Below, in pieces: positions 1-6,908 of a DNA stretch of 64,000 nt. This stretch comes from CAMCHP01 sp036835325 (lineage in GTDB: Bacteria > Bacteroidota > Bacteroidia > Flavobacteriales_D > Sanyastnellaceae). The stretch's first letter is position 1. Each line of letters begins with the position of its first letter. The position numbers and the translations under genes were made by a program. Location of the stretch: the NCBI GenBank assembly GCA_036835325.1, contig DAITMF010000007.1, positions 1 through 64,000 on the forward strand, read 5' to 3'. A model generated the notes under the pieces. It had not been told where the DNA came from. It saw nothing but the letters and a program-made list of their open reading frames with translations, and ran no database searches.

Positions 1-635
1 GCAAGCTCTTCGCCCGGAACCTCAAGGTGATAGGCCTGCAAGCCGGCTTCCAATGCGCCGCGCACGTGCTGCACGCTGTCATCAATGAACAAGGTGCGTG
101 CAGGCGCCAAGCCGTGCAGTTCGCACAAGTGCAGGTAGGTTTCCGGATAGGGTTTCTTCAACCCCAGTACATTCGAATAGTGAACCTTCTCAAAAGCCGC
201 ACGGAAGTAGTCTAACCCCATAGCCGCATCAATGTGCTGCTCGAACTCGGCCACGTGAATGGCATTGGTATTGCTCAGCAAAAACATGCGGTACTTTGCC
301 GCAAGTTCGTGCACGAAATCAATGCGGTGCTTCGGAATGCCCAACAAAATAACATTCCATGCGTGCAACACCTGCTCAAGCGTTGTACCCACAGGCGTGT
401 AGGTTTGGAGGGCGCGCAAAAAATCATCGTTGGCGATTTTACCCGTTTCAAGTCGGTCAAACAAATCGCTTTGCGACGCTTGTGAATAAAGGGTTTTGAA
501 GTCATCCATCCCCAATGCCTGGAATGCACGGGCAGGGGCATCGTAGTCGATGTCGTACAGCACGCCGCCAAAATCCAAGATGATGGCGTCAATGGAATCG
601 GGATTCGGCAGCCGTTTTACAGTCGTTTCAGCCAT
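1..635 (-). CDS. HAD-superfamily hydrolase (YihX-like), 3' end beyond the window
   Basis: The product reads as a haloacid-dehalogenase-type phosphatase or phosphoserine-like hydrolase. The N-terminus carries motif I as LDFGGVLYDID (about residues 19-29), where the second Asp of DxD is replaced by Gly-Val as in YihX-type members. SNTNA supplies motif II, the Lys of GLKKPYPE motif III, and LFIDDS motif IV. About 211 codons are visible and the frame is still open at base 1, so only the last part of the Rossmann core is missing. The ATG at 635 lies 19 bases inside the end of the upstream HU/SPOR gene, which suggests translational coupling. The substrate cannot be told from sequence; nucleotidase, sugar-phosphatase or epoxide-hydrolase-like activity are all possible in this class. 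Confidence 0.85.
   Translation of the reverse strand, partial: MAETTVKRLPNPDSIDAIILDFGGVLYDIDYDAPARAFQALGMDDFKTLYSQASQSDLFDRLETGKIANDDFLRALQTYTPVGTTLEQVLHAWNVILLGIPKHRIDFVHELAAKYRMFLLSNTNAIHVAEFEQHIDAAMGLDYFRAAFEKVHYSNVLGLKKPYPETYLHLCELHGLAPARTLFIDDSVQHVRGALEAGLQAYHLEVPGEEL
503..513 (-). repeat. GGGGATGGATG motif copy
   Basis: Copy inside the HAD hydrolase gene, encoding part of LGMDD in the sense direction. Confidence 0.6.
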
Positions 636-1681
636 GCCGAACGGTTCTCCTTGTTACGGATGACCTCGAGCGCCTCCGCAGCTGCACTGCGGGTGGCATA
701 ACTGCCAAACGCCACGTAATGCAACCCGTTCTTCTGCTCAAACACGAGCGCCTCATGTCCGCGGCTGCGCAGCTCACCAACGAAGGCATCGGCATTTGAC
801 GCATCCTTAAATGCGCCGCCGACGATGTAGTAGAGACCGAGTTTACTGGCCGTTTCGTTGACCTTGGCAGGGGCATTCGGCTGCACATTCACGCTTTCTT
901 TTTCCTCGGCTTTCAGCCGGATGCGCACGCCATCGGGTGCTTCCACGTCTTCGTGAAACGAGTACGTGACCACGTCTTTGTCAGGATACTGTTCAGCCAG
1001 CGCAGCAACAAAGTTGGTGGTATCGGGCTCGGGAAACCAGAGGCCTTCTTCTTCGTAGCGTGGTGCATAATTCGTTGCAACACTCGCCGGATTGCTTGGG
1101 AGGATCGACAACTGACTGCCTTTCTCCATGCCCTGTTGCAAAAACCACGAGCCGGCCACCAACGCGGGGATGAAGGCCGCAGCCGCGAGATTTCGCCATG
1201 CCCGGCGACGCTCAGCGACTTCATTGATTGCCACCATGGGCGTTTCGTCAAGCACCGGATGGGCCACCGGCGTTAGGTAGAGGGCCTCCAAGCCAAAAGC
1301 CGCAGGCAAGAAGTTTACCTCGCCCGAAGGATGGAACACCAGTTGATTGTCGCTGCCTTTCTGCAAAGCGCCGACGTTTTCAAACACCACACGGCGTCCA
1401 CTCTCAAGCTGACGTTGAATCCACGCCACTTCAGAACGAATCTGCACCATTGCTTTGTCGTAGCTCACGCCTTCGCGCATGCGCAAATGCTGCGCGAAGA
1501 TGCCGTCGTTGTGAAACAGCCGCGCGTTGAACCCCACCTCTCCGCGAGGCGGCTCAATGCGGTGCGTAGCCCGGTTCAAACTCGCAGTGCGGACGTTCAC
1601 GACAAATCCTCCCAACTCGGGGATGATCACGCATTCGTTCGCGCGCAGAAGGGTACACAGGTGTTGCCGAAGGAAACTCAT
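617..1681 (-). CDS. HU-like (CCDC81-type) plus SPOR domain membrane protein
   Basis: A 354-residue protein with three visible parts. Residues 1-130 are a DNA-binding-HU-like fold of the kind fused to SPOR domains in Bacteroidetes (start MSFLRQHLCTLL, then VIIPELGGFVVN). Residues about 164-182 form a single membrane helix. Residues about 278-354 are a SPOR domain (GLYYIVGGAF, then HYVAFGSYATRSAA), which binds denuded peptidoglycan at the division septum. A periplasmic SPOR domain tethered to a cytoplasmic HU-like domain fits a role in cell division or envelope-nucleoid organisation, but that is inference. It sits between kdsB (44 bases upstream) and the HAD gene, whose start it overlaps by 19 bases, so the genes probably share a transcript. 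Confidence 0.85.
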   Translation of the reverse strand: MSFLRQHLCTLLRANECVIIPELGGFVVNVRTASLNRATHRIEPPRGEVGFNARLFHNDGIFAQHLRMREGVSYDKAMVQIRSEVAWIQRQLESGRRVVFENVGALQKGSDNQLVFHPSGEVNFLPAAFGLEALYLTPVAHPVLDETPMVAINEVAERRRAWRNLAAAAFIPALVAGSWFLQQGMEKGSQLSILPSNPASVATNYAPRYEEEGLWFPEPDTTNFVAALAEQYPDKDVVTYSFHEDVEAPDGVRIRLKAEEKESVNVQPNAPAKVNETASKLGLYYIVGGAFKDASNADAFVGELRSRGHEALVFEQKNGLHYVAFGSYATRSAAAEALEVIRNKENRSAWLKRL

Positions 1682-1725
1682 AGGTTCGTAATGCGAAAAT
1701 AGCGGTTTTGATTCAATTACCGCGG

Positions 1726-2472
1726 TTATTCCTGCCCATTGAACGGCAGCAAGCCCTCCAGGTCTTCCGGGGTGTCAACCGCGGGCGACTCGTAACGCGT
1801 TATCGCACAGTGAATCGAACGGCCGCGCTCAAGCCAACGCAACTGCTCGAGCGACTCGGCTTGCTCAAGCGACGAAGGCTCAAGGTGCACAATCTCCCGA
1901 AGCACATCAACCTTGTAAGCGTACAAGCCGATGTGCTTGTAAAAATCGTGCTTGGCCATCCACTCCGTCACCGAGTGGTCTCTGAAGTACGGTATCGCGC
2001 TTCGCGAAAAGTATAGGGCGCGGTTCGCACTGTCAATCACCACCTTCACCTTGTTCGGATTCAGCAACACCGCCGGATCTTCGATGCGCTTCACCAAGGT
2101 GGCAATGCCCACTTCAGGTCGTGAAATCACGGCACACAGTTCTGAAATCTGCTTTGGATGGACGAACGGCTCATCGCCCTGTATGTTCACAATCGCATCA
2201 GCCCCGCGGCTAAGAAGCTCAGACGCTTCGTGGCAGCGCTCAGTACCACTGGTGTGGGTTGAAAGCGTCATCATCACCTTGCCACCGAAGGCCTTCACGT
2301 GGTCGTAAATGCGCTCGTCATCGGTCGCTACCCACACCTCATCGAGTTCGGGTGCTTGGCTCGCACGTTCGTACACACGGCGCACCATGCTTTTGCCAAA
2401 AATGTCAACCAGCGGCTTCCCTGGAAAACGGGTCGAACCGTACCGCGCAGGTACGATGCCTACCAAGCGCAT
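1726..2472 (-). CDS. kdsB: 3-deoxy-manno-octulosonate cytidylyltransferase (CMP-KDO synthetase)
   Basis: KdsB activates KDO with CTP to give CMP-KDO for lipopolysaccharide inner-core assembly in the cytoplasm. The 248-residue length is typical. The nucleotide-binding signature PARYGSTRFPGKPL is at residues 8-21, ATDDERI at about 50-56 and the metal/CTP motif NIQGDEPF at 96-103. The ATG shares its A with the TAA stop of the upstream TonB receptor (TAATG overlap), so the two are probably translated together although their functions are unrelated; the receptor is therefore likely the first gene of this unit. Confidence 0.96.
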   Translation of the reverse strand: MRLVGIVPARYGSTRFPGKPLVDIFGKSMVRRVYERASQAPELDEVWVATDDERIYDHVKAFGGKVMMTLSTHTSGTERCHEASELLSRGADAIVNIQGDEPFVHPKQISELCAVISRPEVGIATLVKRIEDPAVLLNPNKVKVVIDSANRALYFSRSAIPYFRDHSVTEWMAKHDFYKHIGLYAYKVDVLREIVHLEPSSLEQAESLEQLRWLERGRSIHCAITRYESPAVDTPEDLEGLLPFNGQE

Positions 2473-4922
2473 TAGAACGAAACGCTGTATTGAATAACAC
2501 TCAAACGACCGGGCTCGATGGCGAGCGGACGAATCGCGTATTCACGGTTCAACACATTGCTCACCACAAGCATCACGCGGTGTTTCTCTTTGAAGCGGTA
2601 GCCCAAGCGCATGTCAACCACGAAATCACCATTTAGGTTGCGGGTGCCGCGCCATTCATTGATGCCAGGACCAAACAGCGTCGGAAACTCGTTCTCAATG
2701 TCTTGAAACGCTTGGTCGATGTTCCGCATAAAGCTGTTGTAACGCACGCTAGCCCCAAGGTTAATGCCTTTCCAGGTGGCTTCGGCATCAACCCGAATGA
2801 GGTGCTGCATGCGGTACTTCAGGATGTTGTCAGTTGGGTCAGAACTCGTACTGGTGTACGATGCACTAAGGAACTGTTGGAGCTGAAAGAACTCAAATCC
2901 TTCGTCAACTTGGTTGGTCGCATACACCGAGTCAGGTGTCAAACTCACCGGGATGGTGTAGGTGTAGCCACCCAAGAAGTTCAATTCGACTTCACCGATT
3001 TTCCCTCCGGCCATAACAGAGAAATCAACACCGTCAACGCGGGCGCGGCCGGTGTTTACGCTCTTGAAACCAAGACCGAAGAGGTTGGATACATCCGGAC
3101 GTGTATTCCACTGCCCAAACGTGAACTCAATGAAGTTCTCGTACTCTTGTCTGAACACCGCAAGGTCGATGAAACCGCCGAAATCGCCGATTTTGAAGCC
3201 TTGCTTCACGCCCACTTCGGCGTTCCATGAGGTTTCCGACTGCAGTTCAGGGTTAGAGTAAATGTTGATGACCCCGACGGCGGTTTGAATAAACTTCTCG
3301 GCGATCGACGGGAAGCGGTAGCCCTGACCAAACGAGGCACGCGCCCATGAAGCGATGCCGAACTGGTAGTTTACTCCGCTTCTGAACACCGGTTTGGCTT
3401 CGCTTTGGCCGTTGATTTCGAAGTACTCGTAGCGCACCCCGGCCGAGACGGTTAGGCGCTCTTTGAAGGTTTTATCGACCTGGAGAAACGCGGCATAGTT
3501 CTTGGCTTCGTTGTCGCCTTCCGGATTGTCTCCTGCGTACAATTGCGACTCGCCAAAGGTCAAAATGCCAATCAAACCGGCGGTTGCGGTCATGTTATCA
3601 ATGCCCCAGCGGTCAAAATTCTGTTGAAACTGGTACTGACCAAAGTACACATCCGAGAAGTTGCCCTGGTTGTTGTCGTTGTCGTTGTCGAGCTTTTGCC
3701 AACGACCGCGCAGGCTGTGCGAGCTCCCCGATTCGGTGACGTACTCAACGAAGGGGTCAACGGTTCCGATTACTTGCTTGGTGCGCGTGGCCGACCCGTC
3801 GAAGGCATTGTACAATCCGTTGTCGATGTTCTCCCACACCAAGGTTGCGAGGCTTTCACCTTTGAGCCAGTTGGTGTTGATTCCGGCACTGAGGCCGGGA
3901 ATGTTCTTGAATCGGTAACGCACATTGGCATTCAGTCGAACGCGGGTTTCGGCAGCATTGCGGTTGACTTGAAACGGATTGAAGCGTGACGATGACGTGT
4001 CAATGACAGCCCCGAGCGAGTCGCGGTTCACGACAGGGCCGAGGTGGCCATCATCCCCTAAAAAATTCCCGCCGATGACAAGGTCCCACTGCCCAACCCG
4101 ACGCGAATGCAGAAACTGAGCACCGACCTGCATCGGTTGGCCATCCCAGTACTTTGACTCGGCGGTTTGCGGGTCGCTGTAGAGGCCTGTGAAGGCCGTG
4201 ATTTTAGTGAGCGGCTTGTCTTTTGGGTAGGCGGTGCGCATGTTCACCACACCGCTGAGGGCAGCGCTTCCGTAGAGCACGCTTGATGCGCCTTTGATGA
4301 CCTCCACCTGTTCGAGGTTCTCAATGGGGAGAAAGCCCCACGATGGACGTCCGGCATCGCCACTCAAAATCGGAAGATCGTCCAACAACACCATGACCCG
4401 GCTTCCGGCACCAAAACTGTAGCCGCTGCCACTGCGGATTTGGGGCTCGCCATCGACAATGCTCACACCCGGCGTTTGCTGCAGCACCTGATCGATGTTC
4501 ACCGTGTTGCGGTTTTCAATCATCTGCGGCTTGATGACCTCCATAGACACGGTGAGGTCGCCGTAGTTTTGCTCAAACTTGCCTGCGCTGACAACTACAA
4601 TGTCGAGTGCTTGGCTGGTTTGCTTCAATTTCACGTCGACCACAAGGCGCTGCCCTGCGGCGAGTTCGATTTCCTTCACCAGTTGCTCGTAGCCCACGTA
4701 GGAGTACTTCAGGCTGTGCTTGCCTGCCGGCAGTTTGAAGCTGTACTTGCCGTCGATGTCGGTTGCAGCCCCCGTACCGGGACCGGAAACCACCGTTACC
4801 CCAACGAGGAGTTCACCGGTGCGGACATCCGTTACGGTTCCGGTCACCTCACCCTCTTGCCCGAAGCAAAATTGGACATTAAACAGAGCGAAGAGAGTGA
4901 GAATGAAAAATCGGATTTGCAT
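2472..4922 (-). CDS. TonB-dependent outer-membrane receptor
   Basis: An 816-residue outer-membrane receptor. Residues 1-21 are a signal peptide ending near CFGQ. Residues about 25-105 form a carboxypeptidase-regulatory-like domain (GEVTGTVTDVRTGELLVGV). The plug follows at about 110-235 (IDQVLQQTPGVSIVDG, then VEVIKGASSVLYGSAALSGV, the usual plug signature), and the rest is a 22-strand barrel ending in the aromatic terminus YSVSF. The plug resembles BtuB/colicin-type receptors with a single ligand rather than SusC-type receptors, and there is no SusD neighbour, so a metal chelate, vitamin or haem-like ligand is more likely than a glycan; this is inference. It overlaps kdsB by one base. Confidence 0.93.
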   Translation of the reverse strand: MQIRFFILTLFALFNVQFCFGQEGEVTGTVTDVRTGELLVGVTVVSGPGTGAATDIDGKYSFKLPAGKHSLKYSYVGYEQLVKEIELAAGQRLVVDVKLKQTSQALDIVVVSAGKFEQNYGDLTVSMEVIKPQMIENRNTVNIDQVLQQTPGVSIVDGEPQIRSGSGYSFGAGSRVMVLLDDLPILSGDAGRPSWGFLPIENLEQVEVIKGASSVLYGSAALSGVVNMRTAYPKDKPLTKITAFTGLYSDPQTAESKYWDGQPMQVGAQFLHSRRVGQWDLVIGGNFLGDDGHLGPVVNRDSLGAVIDTSSSRFNPFQVNRNAAETRVRLNANVRYRFKNIPGLSAGINTNWLKGESLATLVWENIDNGLYNAFDGSATRTKQVIGTVDPFVEYVTESGSSHSLRGRWQKLDNDNDNNQGNFSDVYFGQYQFQQNFDRWGIDNMTATAGLIGILTFGESQLYAGDNPEGDNEAKNYAAFLQVDKTFKERLTVSAGVRYEYFEINGQSEAKPVFRSGVNYQFGIASWARASFGQGYRFPSIAEKFIQTAVGVINIYSNPELQSETSWNAEVGVKQGFKIGDFGGFIDLAVFRQEYENFIEFTFGQWNTRPDVSNLFGLGFKSVNTGRARVDGVDFSVMAGGKIGEVELNFLGGYTYTIPVSLTPDSVYATNQVDEGFEFFQLQQFLSASYTSTSSDPTDNILKYRMQHLIRVDAEATWKGINLGASVRYNSFMRNIDQAFQDIENEFPTLFGPGINEWRGTRNLNGDFVVDMRLGYRFKEKHRVMLVVSNVLNREYAIRPLAIEPGRLSVIQYSVSF

Positions 4923-5018
4923 ACGCTTGGTTTTGGTTCAGCAGACGCAAGTATAAGAAAAGTCAACGTTGGTAAAATTTTTAAAGGAGGATGAGCGCTG
5001 ACCTCGCATATTGGCGTC

Positions 5019-6131
5019 ATGGATGAATTTGAACGACTTGTTGATGCCGTTTCTCTGGGTAGAGCAGACGGGATCGGACCGGCAACGGCGCGCCGGTTAA
5101 TACGCCATTACGGATCGGCTACCGATGCCCGTAAAGCGCCGGTAAAAGAGCACAAAGCCTTGGGTTTAACCGACAAGGTGATTCAGGCTTTGCGCGACCC
5201 TGCGCACCACACCCTGTGCAAACACGAAGTGCAACGTGCGCTCGACTTGGGCGCACGCGTGGTCACTTTGGGCGACCTTGACTATCCGCGGAGGCTTGCT
5301 GAATGCACCGATGCACCGGTCGCACTTTACGTCATGGGCAACCCGGAGCTCAATCCGCCGCGGTCGGTGGCGATGGTGGGCACTCGGCAGGTCTCCGCCT
5401 ACGGCAAGGAGATGTGCGACCGCATTGTGCGTGAGTTGCAGCCGTATGGAGCAACGGTCATTAGCGGTTTGGCTTACGGCGTTGACATCCACGCGCACCG
5501 CGCTGCCCTTCAGTACGGCTTGCCTACTGTTGCCTGTCTCGCCCACGGATTGCACCGCATTTACCCCAACGAGCACGTGCGGGAGGCCCGTGAAATGGTG
5601 GAGAATGGAGGAGGATGGATCACTGAGTTCGCGCCCGGCGTGCAGCCGGTCAGAACCAATTTCCCTGAGCGGAACCGCATCATTGCCGGTTTGGCTGATG
5701 CCACCGTCGTGGTTGAATCGGGCGAGAAAGGCGGATCGATGATCACCGCTCGATTGGCCGCCTCTTACCATCGCGAGGTTTTCGCCGTTCCGGGGATGGT
5801 GACCTCGAAGCAATCAGGCGGCTGCAATGTGCTGATTCGGCGGCTCGAAGCCGTGCTTCTGACCGATGGAGCTCAACTTGCACGTGAACTTGGATGGGAA
5901 AACGGAAAAGGGAAGCCCCGTCAATTGGCGCTGTTGCACGATTTGAGCGATGAAGAACGTTGCGTCGTGAATGCGCTCTCAGCCAACGGCATACGGCATG
6001 TTGATGTGCTGCTGAGCGACCTGGAGCAAGCGGGATTCAACCAGGCCTCACTGCCCGTGCTCGTTTTCAACCTTGAAATGCAGGGCATCATTCGCCAATT
6101 GCCGGGAAAAAGGTACAGTTTGATTACATAG
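5019..6131 (+). CDS. dprA: DNA-processing protein DprA
   Basis: DprA loads RecA onto single-stranded DNA entering during natural transformation. The 370-residue protein has an N-terminal helix-hairpin-helix-like segment (residues about 13-32, DGIGPATARRLIRHYG), the extended Rossmann fold (MVGTRQVSAYG, ISGLAYGVDIHAH, FPERNRIIAG, EKGGSMITA) and a C-terminal winged helix from about 310. The start is the ATG at 5019. A strong AAGGAGG at 4985-4990 sits directly against another ATG at 4991, but that frame stops after 11 codons, just as the dprA start is read (ATGGATGA), so it is at best a leader. The gene is divergent from the TonB receptor and convergent with the next gene, overlapping it by 8 bases. 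Confidence 0.95.
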   Translation: MDEFERLVDAVSLGRADGIGPATARRLIRHYGSATDARKAPVKEHKALGLTDKVIQALRDPAHHTLCKHEVQRALDLGARVVTLGDLDYPRRLAECTDAPVALYVMGNPELNPPRSVAMVGTRQVSAYGKEMCDRIVRELQPYGATVISGLAYGVDIHAHRAALQYGLPTVACLAHGLHRIYPNEHVREAREMVENGGGWITEFAPGVQPVRTNFPERNRIIAGLADATVVVESGEKGGSMITARLAASYHREVFAVPGMVTSKQSGGCNVLIRRLEAVLLTDGAQLARELGWENGKGKPRQLALLHDLSDEERCVVNALSANGIRHVDVLLSDLEQAGFNQASLPVLVFNLEMQGIIRQLPGKRYSLIT

Positions 6132-6474
6132 GCGCTGCTTCTTGCTCCATGCGGATGCGAGCTTCAACCAGGCCCAATTCAACGGAGTTGAGAAAGTGCG
6201 TAACGATGCGCTGCTTCTCGTCGTCGCCCTGTGCACTTCGGAGCGCTTTCAGTTCGGTTTTCAAGCCATCGACAAAGGTGAGTTCGCTGTAGGGTTGGAG
6301 GTCGCACAGGTATTGTTCAAGGAAGAGGTAGCAAGCCGTGAAACGGTGCTGCGCCATAAGGTCATAGGCCTGCTCTTTGACACGCGCGTAGCGCTTGCCG
6401 ATCATGTCGATGATTTCGCGGCGGAATCCGGTGTCAAAACCTGACACCTTAGAAAGTAGAGTTAGATTGATCAT
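6124..6474 (-). CDS. Conserved-looking helical protein of unknown function
   Basis: A 116-residue protein without signal peptide or membrane segment and rich in helix-forming residues. The opening pattern (LTLLSKVSGFDTGFRREIIDMI) and overall size recall Hpt-like four-helix proteins of Bacteroidetes, but the hallmark AHxLKS phosphotransfer motif is not there: the only candidate is AQHRFTACYLF. I therefore do not assign a function. Good codon usage, an ATG start and a gene-sized frame convergent with dprA support it being real. It would be transcribed alone. Confidence 0.6.
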   Translation of the reverse strand: MINLTLLSKVSGFDTGFRREIIDMIGKRYARVKEQAYDLMAQHRFTACYLFLEQYLCDLQPYSELTFVDGLKTELKALRSAQGDDEKQRIVTHFLNSVELGLVEARIRMEQEAAPM

Positions 6475-6516
6475 GGCGTGCTGTGTTCATTTGCTCAGCA
6501 ATGATAGCACTCGTGC

Positions 6517-6543
6517 ATAAAAAAAGACGTCAGTTGACGTCTT
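6517..6543 (-). terminator. Intrinsic terminator of the small lipoprotein gene
   Basis: Perfect stem AAGACGTC/GACGTCTT (6524-6531 with 6536-6543). On the minus strand it is followed by a run of seven T. It lies 27 bases beyond the stop of the lipoprotein gene ending at 6570. Confidence 0.85.
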
Positions 6544-6569
6544 CTATAGTGTGTAAGGATGTTCTGACA

Positions 6570-6848
6570 TTAATTGCGCTTGGCTGCGCCTTGCACTTCG
6601 TCGCCGTCTTCGTTGTCGTCATCGTCATTCACGTTTCCGGGACCGCCATCAACGGGGACGATGTCATCGGAACGCACGCTACCGGGGCTTTGGAATTCAA
6701 AGACATTGTCTTCGTTACCGCGGCGCTTCTCTGCTTCTACCTCATCGGCAGAAGGCAACTGCGGCTCAAGCTCTTCCAGCTTTTGACAACCGGTCAGCAC
6801 AATCACGAGTGCGAAAAAGAGGGATGCTATGTAGGTAACTTTCTTCAA
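6570..6848 (-). CDS. Small acidic lipoprotein, unknown function
   Basis: About 92 residues if translation begins at the TTG at 6848, giving a clean lipoprotein signal (Lys-Lys, hydrophobic stretch, lipobox LTGC at about residues 18-21). An upstream in-frame TTG at 6881 would add 11 polar residues before the signal and is less convincing; there is no in-frame ATG. The mature part is very acidic with an Asp/Asn/Glu tail (VNDDDDNEDGDE) and no recognisable domain. It would be anchored to a membrane through the lipid-modified Cys. It is followed by a strong terminator and is separated from the kinase downstream by 60 bases on the promoter side. Confidence 0.65.
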   Translation of the reverse strand: MKKVTYIASLFFALVIVLTGCQKLEELEPQLPSADEVEAEKRRGNEDNVFEFQSPGSVRSDDIVPVDGGPGNVNDDDDNEDGDEVQGAAKRN

Positions 6849-6908
6849 GTGACACTTACTTCTACTAACAAATATACACAAAGTTTCACAGATTGCAACA
6901 CTCGAATG

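Noticed and set aside
4985..5023. Strong AAGGAGG with an ATG directly behind it before dprA
   Set aside because: The frame stops after 11 codons, and Bacteroidetes rarely use Shine-Dalgarno; at best a leader peptide overlapping the dprA start.
6124..6474. Calling the 116-residue protein an Hpt phosphotransfer protein
   Set aside because: The AHxLKS-type phosphotransfer motif is absent; only general size and helix pattern agree.
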